From contig JAJFHW010000383.1 of the NCBI GenBank assembly GCA_021775385.1, positions 1 through 7,720 on the forward strand: a DNA stretch of 7,720 nt. The letters run 5' to 3'. Shown here one piece after another: positions 1-7,104 of the stretch. Made by a program: the position numbers and the translations under genes. Position 1 is the first letter of the stretch; each line of letters starts with the position of its first letter. This DNA comes from Hyphomicrobiales bacterium (lineage in GTDB: Bacteria; Pseudomonadota; Alphaproteobacteria; Rhizobiales; HXMU1428-3). The notes under the pieces were generated by a model. That model worked only from the letters and a program-made list of their open reading frames with translations. It did no database searches and was not told where the DNA came from.

Positions 1-5
1 CAAGG

Positions 6-18
6 GTTGCATTGCAAC
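6..18. promoter_or_regulatory. Perfect 5+3+5 inverted repeat upstream of ureD
   Basis: GTTGC and GCAAC flank a three-base centre, 36 bases before the first ureD ATG. No T-run follows, so it is not an obvious intrinsic terminator. It could be an operator half-buried at the window edge or simply chance. The first 53 bases hold no recognisable end of an upstream gene in any frame, and the real promoter of the urease operon probably lies further left. Confidence 0.25.
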
Positions 19-53
19 AAGTTTGCTGTGTATAGCTAGTCCTTCCCTCATAA

Positions 54-926
54 ATGATTTTCGAACAAATGGGATTTGTAGTGTTAACAACAAAAAATTG
101 GGTGGCGAAATTAGATCTGCGGCTAGAACGGCGCGCTGACAAAAGCATTTTGCGTGAACGGAAACATTATGGCCCGTTACGACTGCAAAAGCCGTTTTAT
201 CCTGAAGGAGATGATGTTTGCCATCTTTATGTTTTGCACCCGCCTGGTGGTGTAGTTGGCGGCGACCAATTAGAACTGAATGTCAAATTAGAGAAACAAG
301 CCTTCGCGTTGGTTACAACACCAGGGGCAACAAAATTTTATCGTAGCCAAGGCGCCTGCGCTAGAGCCACCCAAACATTCCATGTTGCCTCACAAGCAAG
401 TTTGGAATGGATGCCCCAAGAGACGATTTATTTTTCTGGTAGCCAGGTAAATATGAAAACCCTTGTTCATCTGCAAAAAGGCGCTCATTTTACCGGGTGG
501 GAAATTAGTTGTTTTGGGCAGCCTGCCAGCGATCAGCTTTTTCATGATGGCATGTGTAGACAAAATTTTGAGCTCTATATAGATGGTCAACCTCATTTTT
601 TAGACCGCACGAAAGTTGAGGGCACACATGAAATTCTCAAAGCCAATTGGGGGCTGATGAATTTTTCAGCTTCCGCAACATTTTTAATAACTCCGGCCAC
701 TGAAAACATGCTGAATAAAATAAAAAAATCAGTGGAATTAAAGACAAATATAACGCAAAATTCTGAAGGAATACTCACTGCAACTTTGATTGATGACATC
801 CTTATTTGTCGTGCTCTATCCCATGAAGCCGAATGGATCAAAAATCAATTTTTTAAAATTTGGCAAAATTTGAGACCATTGTCACTCAATAGAGAGGCTC
901 ATGCACCTCGAATTTGGTCAACTTAA
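54..926 (+). CDS. ureD: Urease accessory protein UreD
   Basis: UreD (UreH in some species) is the cytosolic scaffold that binds apo-urease and recruits UreF and UreG for insertion of the two nickel ions. The 290-residue product has the family signatures [10 protein letters not shown] at residues 62-71 and [13 protein letters not shown] at 88-100, followed by a [11 protein letters not shown] segment near 116-126. The length fits the family's usual 270-290. The start is uncertain: ATG 54 gives the longest form, ATG 69 ([11 protein letters not shown]) is equally possible, and neither has a convincing Shine-Dalgarno site. It is the first gene of the operon visible here and ends 16 bases before ureA. 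The motif wording ([22 protein letters not shown]) resembles the Klebsiella-type UreD as I remember it more than typical rhizobial forms. Confidence 0.95.
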   Translation: MIFEQMGFVVLTTKNWVAKLDLRLERRADKSILRERKHYGPLRLQKPFYPEGDDVCHLYVLHPPGGVVGGDQLELNVKLEKQAFALVTTPGATKFYRSQGACARATQTFHVASQASLEWMPQETIYFSGSQVNMKTLVHLQKGAHFTGWEISCFGQPASDQLFHDGMCRQNFELYIDGQPHFLDRTKVEGTHEILKANWGLMNFSASATFLITPATENMLNKIKKSVELKTNITQNSEGILTATLIDDILICRALSHEAEWIKNQFFKIWQNLRPLSLNREAHAPRIWST

Positions 927-942
927 AGAAAGTAATTGTGTT

Positions 943-1245
943 ATGGAACTAACACCTAGAGAAAAAGATAAATTATTAATCTTCACCGCGGGTCTCCTTG
1001 CTGAACGGCGCAAGGAAAAGGGTCTTAAATTAAACTACCCTGAAGCTGTGGCTTATATTTCTGCCGCGATTATGGAAGGCGCGCGTGAGGGCAAAACCGT
1101 CGCTGAGCTGATGTCTGAGGGAACGCAATTACTAGGACTAGATGATGTGATGGAAGGGATCGCTGAAATGATCCACGATGTCCAGGTGGAAGCTACATTT
1201 CCTGATGGGACTAAGTTGGTCACTATCCATAACCCAATTGTCTAA
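943..1245 (+). CDS. ureA: Urease subunit gamma
   Basis: This is the small gamma subunit of the (UreABC)3 urease that hydrolyses urea to ammonia and carbamate in the cytosol. The reading frame is open from ATG 901, inside ureD, but the conserved N-terminus [14 protein letters not shown] begins at ATG 943. That gives 100 residues, the standard size for a separate gamma subunit, so 943 is the chosen start. A purine-rich AAAGAAAG stretch sits upstream but is not an ideal ribosome binding site. Other family landmarks are LNYPEAVA near residues 29-36 and the C-terminal [18 protein letters not shown]. The gene sits between ureD (16-base gap) and ureB (12-base gap), so it is co-transcribed. UreA and UreB are separate genes here, not fused as in Helicobacter. 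Confidence 0.97.
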   Translation: MELTPREKDKLLIFTAGLLAERRKEKGLKLNYPEAVAYISAAIMEGAREGKTVAELMSEGTQLLGLDDVMEGIAEMIHDVQVEATFPDGTKLVTIHNPIV

Positions 1246-1257
1246 AGGAATAAACAC

Positions 1258-1563
1258 ATGAAACCTGGTGAATATTTTATTGATGACGGGGACATTGAGC
1301 TGAATGTTGGCCGCTCTGTTCGATCTGTCAAAGTGGCAAATAGTGGTGATCGCCCGATACAAGTGGGTTCTCATTATCATTTTTACGAGACCAATACTGC
1401 CCTTAAGTTTGATCGCGAACCGACTAAAGGCTTTCGCCTCAACATACCCGCTGGAACAGCGGTGCGGTTTGAGCCTGGCCAAACACGTGAAGTTGAGCTG
1501 GTAGACTATGCTGGCAAAAGAAAAGTTTATGGCTTCAATGGTGAAATAATGGGCCAGCTTTAA
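1258..1563 (+). CDS. ureB: Urease subunit beta
   Basis: This is the 101-residue beta subunit of urease, the usual length when it is not fused to UreA. It starts MKPGEYF and carries the hallmark [10 protein letters not shown] at residues 37-46, whose residues pack against UreC. Further conserved stretches are [18 protein letters not shown] and the C-terminal [13 protein letters not shown]. The ATG at 1258 has a good AAAGGA ribosome binding site about ten bases upstream, in the short gap after ureA. It lies between ureA and ureC with gaps of 12 and 18 bases, consistent with equimolar production of the three structural subunits from one message. Confidence 0.97.
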   Translation: MKPGEYFIDDGDIELNVGRSVRSVKVANSGDRPIQVGSHYHFYETNTALKFDREPTKGFRLNIPAGTAVRFEPGQTREVELVDYAGKRKVYGFNGEIMGQL

Positions 1564-1581
1564 GTAGGGAAGTCAGAATTT

Positions 1582-3285
1582 ATGAGCAAAATCAACAAGC
1601 AAGCTTATGCAGAAATGTTTGGCCCGACCACCGGTGACCGTGTGCGGTTAGGTGACACCGAAATCATCATCGAAGTTGAGTATGATAAAACCATTTATGG
1701 TGATGAAGTTAAATTTGGCGGCGGTAAAGTCATTCGTGATGGCATGGGGCAAAGCCAGCACATCGCTGCTGAGGTCGTTGACACTGTGATTACCAATGCT
1801 TTGGTGCTTGATGCCACTGGTATTTATAAAGCCGATATTGGTATTAAAGGCGGGCTTATTTCCTCCATTGGCAAGGCAGGTAATCCTGATGTTCAGCCTG
1901 GTGTGAATATAATCGTTGGCCCCGGTACAGAAGTGATTGCTGGAGAAGGGCAAATCCTGACAGCTGGCGGCGTTGATGCGCACATCCATTTCATTTGCCC
2001 TCAACAAATTGAAGAAGCTCTTATGTCTGGTGTGACCACCATGTTAGGCGGTGGAACCGGGCCTGCAACCGGCACTAATGCTACCACTTGCACACCTGGT
2101 CCATGGAACATTCATCGCATGTTGGAAGCTGCCGATGAGCTGCCAATGAACCTTGGGTTTCTAGGTAAAGGCAATGCCAGTTTGCCAGATGCTTTGACTG
2201 AGCAAGTTGAAGCTGGTGCCTGCGGGCTTAAATTACATGAAGATTGGGGCACCACACCTGCTTCAATTGATACATGTCTTACCGTTGCCGACCAACAAGA
2301 TGTGCAAGTGGCCATTCACACAGACACCCTAAATGAATCCGGCTTTGTCGAAGACACCATTGCTGCCTTTAAAGACCGGGTCATACATACCTATCATACT
2401 GAAGGAGCCGGTGGTGGCCATGCACCGGATATCATTAAGGCTTGTGGGCTGGCTAATGTTTTGCCTTCAAGTACTAACCCAACGCGCCCTTATACAGTCA
2501 ACACCATTGACGAACATCTTGATATGTTGATGGTTTGCCATCATCTGGATAGCAATATTGCTGAAGATGTAGCGTTTGCGGAAAGCCGTATTCGCCGGGA
2601 AACCATTGCAGCAGAAGATATCTTTCATGATCTTGGCGCTTTCTCGATGATTGCTTCAGATAGCCAAGCCATGGGCCGGGTTGGTGAGGTGGTTATTCGC
2701 ACCTGGCAAACCGCCCATAAAATGAAAGTCCAGCGCGGCACGCTTAAAGGTGATAACGAGCGTAACGATAACCTGAGAGCCAAACGCTATGTGGCGAAAT
2801 ACACCGTTAACCCTGCGATAACTCATGGCATTTCAAACTATGTTGGCTCTATTGAAGTTGGAAAATTGGCTGATCTTGTGCTTTGGAAACCAGCTTTTTT
2901 TGGCACCAAACCTTCCTTGATCATGAAAGGTGGTTTCATTGCTGCCGCACCGATGGGTGATCCCAATGCTTCTATACCAACTCCGCAGCCAGTTCACTAC
3001 AGACCTATGTTTGGCAGCCTTGGTAAAGCACGCCATGCCACGTGCATGACTTTTGTTTCAAACGCTGCTTTACAACGCGGAATAAAAGATCAGTTAAATT
3101 TGAAAAACCTCATCAGACCTGTCTCAAATACAAGAAATATTTCCAAGAAAGATATGGTGTTAAATGATTACATGCCTGAGGTTGAGGTTGACCCGCAGAC
3201 TTATGAAGTTAGAGCTGACGGCGAGCTTTTAACCTGTGAGCCCGCTGACGAGCTGCCAATGGCGCAACGTTATTTTCTATTTTAA
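1582..3285 (+). CDS. ureC: Urease subunit alpha (catalytic, di-nickel)
   Basis: This is the catalytic urease subunit, 567 residues, an amidohydrolase-fold enzyme holding two Ni2+ ions bridged by a carbamylated lysine. Counting from ATG 1582, every active-site residue falls at the Klebsiella number: nickel ligands His134 and His136 (VDAHIH), carbamylated Lys217 with His219 (GLKLHEDWG), His246 (AIHTD), His272 ([11 protein letters not shown]) and Asp360 (ASDSQAMGR). The mobile-flap pair Cys319-His320 (MVCHH) is also present. Nothing is truncated or substituted, so the enzyme should be active once metallated. A GGGAAG ribosome binding site precedes the start. The gene follows ureB by 18 bases and precedes ureE by 30. 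The product, ammonia, would feed nitrogen assimilation or pH homeostasis; the window does not show which. Confidence 0.99.
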   Translation: MSKINKQAYAEMFGPTTGDRVRLGDTEIIIEVEYDKTIYGDEVKFGGGKVIRDGMGQSQHIAAEVVDTVITNALVLDATGIYKADIGIKGGLISSIGKAGNPDVQPGVNIIVGPGTEVIAGEGQILTAGGVDAHIHFICPQQIEEALMSGVTTMLGGGTGPATGTNATTCTPGPWNIHRMLEAADELPMNLGFLGKGNASLPDALTEQVEAGACGLKLHEDWGTTPASIDTCLTVADQQDVQVAIHTDTLNESGFVEDTIAAFKDRVIHTYHTEGAGGGHAPDIIKACGLANVLPSSTNPTRPYTVNTIDEHLDMLMVCHHLDSNIAEDVAFAESRIRRETIAAEDIFHDLGAFSMIASDSQAMGRVGEVVIRTWQTAHKMKVQRGTLKGDNERNDNLRAKRYVAKYTVNPAITHGISNYVGSIEVGKLADLVLWKPAFFGTKPSLIMKGGFIAAAPMGDPNASIPTPQPVHYRPMFGSLGKARHATCMTFVSNAALQRGIKDQLNLKNLIRPVSNTRNISKKDMVLNDYMPEVEVDPQTYEVRADGELLTCEPADELPMAQRYFLF

Positions 3286-3315
3286 AAGACATATTATAAA
3301 GGACATGGCCGTTTT

Positions 3316-3759
3316 ATGTTGAAGATACATGAAGTTCTGGATGAGAGTGTTTTGCCGGAAAAGACACTCAAACTCGCCTTTGAGCAAAGACAAAAGAGCC
3401 GGCTGAAAACTCATTTAACAGATGGGACTGAAGTAGGGCTCTTTTTAGAGCGTGGGCGCGTCTTAAGGAATGGTGACTGTTTGAAAGCCGAAGATGGGAC
3501 GATCATTGCTATCGAGGCAAGCCCTGAGCCTGTAAGCACAGTGCATCATGATGACATGTTGTTGATTGCAAAAGCGGCCTATCATTTGGGCAACCGTCAT
3601 GTGCAGGTTGAAATTGGCCCGGGCTGGTTACGCTATGCGCAAGATCATGTGCTGGATAATATGATTGCCGGTTTTGGTCTTAAGTTTGTTAGCGAAGAGG
3701 CGCCGTTTGAGCCGGAATCTGGCGCTTATGGGGATCACACTCACAGCCACTCTCATTAA
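3316..3759 (+). CDS. ureE: Urease accessory protein UreE, nickel metallochaperone
   Basis: UreE is a dimeric cytosolic nickel chaperone that passes Ni2+ to the UreDFG-urease complex. The 147-residue product has an N-terminal peptide-binding-like domain (about 1-70) and a C-terminal metal-binding domain. The family motif KAAYHLGNRHVQVEI (about 86-100) includes His95, which aligns with the interface nickel ligand. The tail ends in HTHSHSH at 141-147, an alternating His stretch that can bind extra nickel. It is shorter than the Klebsiella His tail but longer than in UreE proteins lacking one. The upstream ATG at 3305 stops after five codons, so ATG 3316 is the start, with AAAGGA about a dozen bases before it. 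It ends 13 bases before ureF. Confidence 0.96.
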   Translation: MLKIHEVLDESVLPEKTLKLAFEQRQKSRLKTHLTDGTEVGLFLERGRVLRNGDCLKAEDGTIIAIEASPEPVSTVHHDDMLLIAKAAYHLGNRHVQVEIGPGWLRYAQDHVLDNMIAGFGLKFVSEEAPFEPESGAYGDHTHSHSH

Positions 3760-3772
3760 GAAAAACAGATTA

Positions 3773-4453
3773 ATGACAAAGATGCCTACCAGCCCTATTC
3801 CCTCATTACGACTGTGGCAAATGATTAGCCCTGCCTTTCCTGTTGGTGCATATGCCTATTCCACTGGTTTAGAAGCTGCAGTTGAAGCGTGTTGGGTAAG
3901 CGATGAACTTTCTGCCAAAGAATGGATTGTCGGGCAGCTCACACACAACTTTGTCTATTTGGATGCGGCCGTTTTTATAAGGGTTTGGGATGCCTTTGAA
4001 AAGGATGACATTGCAACAGTTAATTATTGGAATGGAATATTGCTGGCTTTCAGAGAAACAATGGAACTGAAACAAGAAGATGTTCATCTCGGTGCCGCTT
4101 TGCTGAAAATTCTAAAGGATTTGGAAACAGCACCTCCAGAAGAAATCATCAAGCCTTTGTCATATGTTACCAGTTTTGCTTATGGTAGTTCGCTTTGGCA
4201 CATTGGGCGAGAAGAGGCTGCCATGGGGCTTTTGTGGGGCTGGGTAGAAAATCAGGTTGCTGGTGCCATTAAACTTATCCCTCTTGGGCAAACAGCGGGT
4301 CAGCGCATCATGTCTGAGGCTGTCAAAGTCATTCCAGACGTTGTTCAAAAATCTAGCACTCTTGAGGATGAGGAAATTGGCTTCTCCCCCCCCGGTGTAG
4401 CAATGGCAAGTGCGGCTCATGAAATACAATATTCGCGACTTTTCAGGTCATAA
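3773..4453 (+). CDS. ureF: Urease accessory protein UreF
   Basis: UreF bridges UreD and UreG in the urease activation complex and gates GTP-dependent nickel insertion. The frame is open from inside ureE, but the family N-terminus [23 protein letters not shown] (residues 12-34) points to ATG 3773 (226 residues) or ATG 3782 (223 residues), both of normal length. The ribosome binding site is weak (purine-rich AAGAAAAAC), so translation may depend on coupling to ureE 13 bases upstream. The protein ends in QYSRLFRS, the conserved C-terminus that contacts UreD. A run of eight C at 4386-4393 encodes part of FSPPG near residues 203-207. The frame is intact here, but a one-base slip would remove the conserved tail. 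The [12 protein letters not shown] wording is closer to Klebsiella-type UreF as I recall it than to many rhizobial forms. Confidence 0.95.
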   Translation: MTKMPTSPIPSLRLWQMISPAFPVGAYAYSTGLEAAVEACWVSDELSAKEWIVGQLTHNFVYLDAAVFIRVWDAFEKDDIATVNYWNGILLAFRETMELKQEDVHLGAALLKILKDLETAPPEEIIKPLSYVTSFAYGSSLWHIGREEAAMGLLWGWVENQVAGAIKLIPLGQTAGQRIMSEAVKVIPDVVQKSSTLEDEEIGFSPPGVAMASAAHEIQYSRLFRS

Positions 4454-4470
4454 AACAAAAGGGATCACCC

Positions 4471-5088
4471 ATGACTAAAAAACAAGTTTTACGAATTGGT
4501 ATTGGGGGACCTGTTGGCACGGGCAAAACAACTCTAGTTGAAAATCTTTGTCGCCGAATGACGAGGGATTTTGAGGTCGCAGTTGTGACCAATGACATTT
4601 ACACAAAAGAAGATGCGGAATATTTAACCCGCAGTCAGGCATTGCCATCAAACCGCATCATTGGGGTTGAAACGGGGGGTTGCCCGCATACTGCCATTCG
4701 TGAAGATGCCTCAATGAACCTTGCAGCTGTTGAAGATCTGCAAGAGCGCTTTTCTGATCTTGATTTGGTTTTTATTGAAAGTGGCGGTGATAATTTAAGC
4801 GCTACCTTTAGCCCTGAACTTTCAGATTTAACGCTCTATATCATTGATGTGTCTGCTGGTGATAAGATCCCGCGCAAAGGCGGCCCGGGCATCACTCGCT
4901 CTGATTTGCTGATTATAAACAAGATCGACCTTGCCCCGATTGTGGGGGCATCACTTGAGGTTATGGACCGTGACACCAAAAAAATGCGTGGTGACAGATC
5001 ATTTGTTTTTTCAAATCTCAAAACTGGAGAAGGACTTGATGAGATCATTGGGTTCATAAAAAATGAAGGCATGCTAAAGATTAATTAA
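4471..5088 (+). CDS. ureG: Urease accessory protein UreG, GTPase
   Basis: UreG is the SIMIBI-class GTPase that hydrolyses GTP and delivers nickel to apo-urease within the UreDFG complex. The 205-residue product shows the P-loop [10 protein letters not shown] at 12-21, the metal-binding Cys71-Pro72-His73 in [19 protein letters not shown], the [15 protein letters not shown] switch region near 113-127, and the guanine-specificity motif NKID. Length matches the family. ATG 4471 has a good AAGGGA site, 17 bases after the ureF stop. It is the last gene of the operon. No intrinsic terminator (GC stem plus T-run) follows on this strand, so the message may run on into the structured repeat at 5271-5386. 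Confidence 0.98.
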   Translation: MTKKQVLRIGIGGPVGTGKTTLVENLCRRMTRDFEVAVVTNDIYTKEDAEYLTRSQALPSNRIIGVETGGCPHTAIREDASMNLAAVEDLQERFSDLDLVFIESGGDNLSATFSPELSDLTLYIIDVSAGDKIPRKGGPGITRSDLLIINKIDLAPIVGASLEVMDRDTKKMRGDRSFVFSNLKTGEGLDEIIGFIKNEGMLKIN

Positions 5089-5270
5089 TCAAATGTGCAT
5101 CCTTAAATTAGAAAGAAATAAATAGCTTAAAAATTTACAACACCATTTTTTTATGCAACTTCAGCAATCATGGACTAATCCGTTGGGGTTATACTTAATC
5201 CGTGGTAAAATATGAGATATCATACATGTCGCCTCTTGGCACAAAACGGAAAAATCCAACCCATCCATAC
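5089..5270. other. AT-rich spacer between convergent ureG and pyrF
   Basis: There is no gene here in either strand and no GC-rich terminator stem. The stretch is strongly AT-rich up to about 5160. It then carries two direct copies of TAATCCGT (5176-5183 and 5196-5203) exactly 20 bases apart, about two helical turns, overlapping a possible promoter. It ends at the sharply more GC-rich structured repeat. Confidence 0.6.
5183..5211 (+). promoter_or_regulatory. Candidate sigma70-type promoter ahead of repeat copy A
   Basis: TTGGGG (5183-5188) and TAAAAT (5206-5211) are 17 bases apart, an acceptable -35/-10 pair. A start near 5218 would transcribe repeat copy A about 50 bases later. There is no + strand gene beyond, since pyrF is on the other strand, so a promoter here would make sense only for a non-coding transcript. 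AT-rich DNA yields such matches often, and the evidence is weak. Confidence 0.25.
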
Positions 5271-5386
5271 AAAGAAGGAGCTCAGCCCTTTTTCAGGCTG
5301 AGGGACATGACGCCATGGGCGTCCGGCGCGTTGCGCCGCACCTCGTAGGGCTTTTCGCTTCTTCAGCGAAAAATAGCCCGTGAGAG
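5271..5386 (+). repeat. Structured repeat, copy A (four-hairpin element)
   Basis: This 116-nt element is the first of three copies in the window. Its order is the linker AAAGAAGGAG; P1, CTCAGCC (5281-5287) pairing with GGCTGAG (5296-5302); GGGACAT; P2, GACGCC (5309-5314) with GGCGTC (5318-5323); P3, CGGCGC (5324-5329) with GCGCCG (5333-5338); and the linker CACCTCGTAG. P4 follows, with outer GGGCT (5348-5352)/AGCCC (5375-5379) and inner TTTCGCT (5353-5359)/AGCGAAA (5365-5371), then GTGAGAG. P1 and the inner arm of P4 have sequences unlike copies B and C yet pair perfectly, so structure has been kept while sequence changed. It lies between convergent ureG and pyrF. It could be a non-coding RNA, a 3' UTR element of the urease message, or a non-autonomous mobile repeat. 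The function is unknown to me, and the strand is assigned by convention. Confidence 0.85.
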
Positions 5387-5396
5387 AAACAAGAGT

Positions 5397-6083
5397 TTAC
5401 CCCTCCATCTCATCCTGAATAGCTTGGGCAGCTTCTTGAGGGACTTCAGCTTTAGTAATAGGACGACCAACAACAATATAGTCAGCCCCAAAGTTAATCG
5501 CATCTTTGGGCGTTGTCACACGGGCTTGATCACCAACCTCAGCCCCGCTCGGGCGAATGCCAGGCGTTACAATGAGAAAGTCAGGCCCAACAAGCTTGCG
5601 AATATCAGCAGCTTCTTGAGCAGATGCAATAACCCCATCCAACCCCGCATCAAATGCAAGCTTAGCACGGTGCAAAACAAGGTCTTTAGGAGAGCGCCCT
5701 TCAATGCCTTGTTCAATCAAATCTTCCTGCTCAAGGTTCGTCAATACGGTGACACCAAGTAATTTAAGAGAACTATCGCCGCGCCCCTTAATGGCAGCTT
5801 TAAGGGTTTTACTATCGCTAACATGAAGCGTTAAAAAGTCAGCCCCCATCAGTGCAATATTAGCTGTCGATTTTTGAACCGTTGCACCGATATCAAGCAG
5901 CTTCGCATCAACAAAAACCTGATGTCCTTTGTGAAGCAATTCATTGACAAGGTCTTGCCCACCAGCAAACAATAATTCGAGACCAATTTTATAAAAACGG
6001 CAGGCAGGTCCAATTTGTTTGACGCACTCACGCGCTTCTTCGACGGTTGGAAAATCAAGTGCAACAATTAATCGATTGTTCAT
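5397..6083 (-). CDS. pyrF: Orotidine-5'-phosphate decarboxylase
   Basis: PyrF catalyses the last step of de novo UMP synthesis, decarboxylating orotidine 5'-monophosphate to UMP in the cytosol as a TIM-barrel dimer. The 228-residue product begins MNNRLIVALDF, with Asp10 and Lys32 (FYKIG) in the substrate site. The catalytic D-x-K-x-x-D set is Asp59, Lys61 and Asp64 (VDAKLLDIG). The C-terminal phosphate-binding region reads TPGIRPSG (173-180) and VVGRPIT (204-210), with Arg207. The frame extends to a TTG at 6095, but ATG 6083 matches the family start. KLLDI and GDQARV are typical of alphaproteobacterial PyrF. It is 38 bases downstream of the flavoprotein gene and could share its transcript. 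It faces ureG, and its stop is only ten bases from repeat copy A. Confidence 0.97.
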   Translation of the reverse strand: MNNRLIVALDFPTVEEARECVKQIGPACRFYKIGLELLFAGGQDLVNELLHKGHQVFVDAKLLDIGATVQKSTANIALMGADFLTLHVSDSKTLKAAIKGRGDSSLKLLGVTVLTNLEQEDLIEQGIEGRSPKDLVLHRAKLAFDAGLDGVIASAQEAADIRKLVGPDFLIVTPGIRPSGAEVGDQARVTTPKDAINFGADYIVVGRPITKAEVPQEAAQAIQDEMEG

Positions 6084-6121
6084 ATGAGGCTTCAATTCAC
6101 TTTTAAAAATAATAGTTTTAG

Positions 6122-6709
6122 TTAAGCTGATTTAAGTTTGCTGGCAGTTTCAACAAATGCCTTCATCGCACCACTAAGCATGGCCTCAGATTGTGGATTT
6201 GAAAGAGAACCATCTTCAGCTAATACTTCGTGGCCCTTACCAACAGCAACAGTTTGCGGCAGAACATTAACCTGATATCCATTCGTCAAGAGAGCGGACA
6301 ATAATTGAATGCCGCGTAACCCACCCATGAGACCCATACTAGAGGCGCCAATTGCAAAGGTCTTAGCTTCTTGCCAAGGGGTACGAGGCGGTGTCTCATC
6401 TGATCTGATGCGCGAGACCCAATCAAGTGTGTTTTTCAAAAGGGGTGAAATCGAAGAGTTATACTCAGGCGAAGCGATAAAAATACCATCATGGGATTTG
6501 ACAAGCTCAGCCAAACGAAGAGCCGCTTCAGGAATACCATTTTCTTTCTCAAGGTCACCACAGTAAATTGGCATGTCAAAATCCTTGAGGTCAATAAAAG
6601 TAACCTCAGCGTCAAATTCAACAGCTTTCAACGAGGCAGCTTTCGCCAATCGCTTGTTCAAAGACGCTTCACGTTTACTACCCGCAAAAAATAAGAGTTT
6701 AACTGCCAT
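6122..6709 (-). CDS. NADPH-dependent FMN reductase family flavoprotein
   Basis: This is a 195-residue flavodoxin-fold protein of the NADPH-dependent FMN reductase family (Pfam PF03358 by motif), related to ChrR/YieF-type quinone, chromate and azo reductases. The FMN phosphate loop is GSKREASLN at residues 10-18, the flavin-contacting SPEYNSSIS lies at 80-88, and GASSMGLMGGLRG (121-133) forms the next flavin-proximal loop. It has no signal peptide and should be a soluble oxidoreductase transferring two electrons from NAD(P)H through FMN to quinones or similar acceptors. The true substrate cannot be read from sequence. ATG 6709 has a G-rich site (GGGGG) about six bases upstream. It precedes pyrF by 38 bases on the same strand. 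No metabolic link to pyrimidine synthesis is obvious. Confidence 0.92.
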   Translation of the reverse strand: MAVKLLFFAGSKREASLNKRLAKAASLKAVEFDAEVTFIDLKDFDMPIYCGDLEKENGIPEAALRLAELVKSHDGIFIASPEYNSSISPLLKNTLDWVSRIRSDETPPRTPWQEAKTFAIGASSMGLMGGLRGIQLLSALLTNGYQVNVLPQTVAVGKGHEVLAEDGSLSNPQSEAMLSGAMKAFVETASKLKSA

Positions 6710-6770
6710 GTCAGCCCCCGAGCTTTTTAAATTATTTGCTTCGCCTTAATAGCACTAGGTCATCAGAAAT

Positions 6771-6800
6771 AAAATAGACAAGTTAAAAACTGTTACGCAA
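6771..6800 (-). promoter_or_regulatory. Candidate promoter for the flavoprotein-pyrF pair
   Basis: Read on the minus strand, TTGCGT (6795-6800) and TATTTT (6771-6776) are 18 bases apart, about 60 bases upstream of the flavoprotein ATG. This is the best -35/-10 pair I see in the AT-rich leader. The match is imperfect and unsupported by other data. Confidence 0.3.
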
Positions 6801-6814
6801 AAAGTGAAAAAGAA

Positions 6815-6832
6815 CTAGATAACCCCTGAGAG
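6815..6832 (+). repeat. Possible remnant of the 3' end of the structured repeat
   Basis: CTAGATAACCCCTGAGAG resembles the end of copy B (CTAGAAATAGCCGTGAGAG) and of copy A, with two bases missing and two changed. It sits just 22 bases before copy B. If real, it is a decayed fragment of a fourth copy in tandem. The match is short and no upstream hairpins accompany it, so chance is possible. Confidence 0.3.
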
Positions 6833-6853
6833 AGAACTAAAAACTATCTACCC

Positions 6854-6965
6854 GAAGAAGGAGTGGCGCCACTTCGGCGCCAGGACATGGCAACATCGCT
6901 GCCCGGTGCCTAGCACCGCCCCTCGGAGGCTCTAGCGCCTTTCGCGCTAGAAATAGCCGTGAGAG
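6854..6965 (+). repeat. Structured repeat, copy B (four-hairpin element)
   Basis: This is the second copy, 112 nt, in the same orientation as A and C. It runs GAAGAAGGAG; P1, TGGCGCC (6864-6870)/GGCGCCA (6876-6882) around loop ACTTC; GGACAT; P2, GGCA (6889-6892)/TGCC (6900-6903); P3, CGGTGC (6904-6909)/GCACCG (6913-6918); and the linker CCCCTCGGAG. P4 has outer GGCT (6928-6931)/AGCC (6955-6958) and inner CTAGCGC (6932-6938)/GCGCTAG (6944-6950), with an unpaired AAAT, followed by GTGAGAG. It lies between the divergent flavoprotein and secreted-protein genes, so on the + strand it could be an early part of a long 5' leader. Because copies A and C do not occupy such a place, a dispersed element is at least as likely. 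Confidence 0.85.
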
Positions 6966-6974
6966 GAAATAACG

Positions 6975-6995
6975 CGGTTGCGTAGTGGGCAACTG
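6975..6995 (+). other. Short hairpin just after repeat copy B
   Basis: CGGTTGC (6975-6981) pairs with GCAACTG (6989-6995), with one G-T pair and a seven-base loop. An A-run and not a T-run follows on the + strand, so it is not an intrinsic terminator in that direction. It may only be part of the leader of the downstream gene. Confidence 0.3.
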
Positions 6996-7011
6996 AAGCG
7001 AAAAAACATTT

Positions 7012-7025
7012 TGTGATAATTCACA
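7012..7025. promoter_or_regulatory. Palindrome TGTGA-N4-TCACA, possible CRP/FNR-type site
   Basis: TGTGA (7012-7016) and TCACA (7021-7025) flank TAAT. The half-sites are those of CRP, but the 14-base total matches the spacing of FNR-type sites. It lies about 165 bases upstream of the secreted-protein start, in the divergent intergenic region, where an operator would be expected. No clear -35/-10 pair could be fixed beside it. Confidence 0.35.
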
Positions 7026-7104
7026 CATCTATTATTTCCCTCATCTCCTAATCTTTAATCATCAACAGCGCAACAAACAACAAACGGGGCGCAGGGGAAC
7101 AGAA

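Noticed and set aside
901..942. Upstream ATG extending UreA by 14 residues into ureD
   Set aside because: The family N-terminus begins at ATG 943, and the extra residues are ureD sequence in another frame.
1648..2007. 119-codon minus-strand frame opposite ureC, and similar antisense frames along the operon
   Set aside because: These are shadows of the strongly conserved urease genes, with no ribosome binding sites or recognisable domains.
3665..3772. Upstream extension of UreF inside ureE
   Set aside because: The extra 36 residues are the ureE tail out of frame. Normal UreF length and N-terminus fit ATG 3773 or 3782.
5271..5386. Repeat copy A as a terminator of ureG or pyrF
   Set aside because: No T-run follows any of its stems on either strand. 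It could still affect transcript ends, but it is not an intrinsic terminator by sequence.
6837..7028. 63-codon minus-strand frame across repeat copy B
   Set aside because: It runs through the hairpins of the structured repeat. There is no ribosome binding site and no coding character, and the base pattern is explained by RNA-like pairing.
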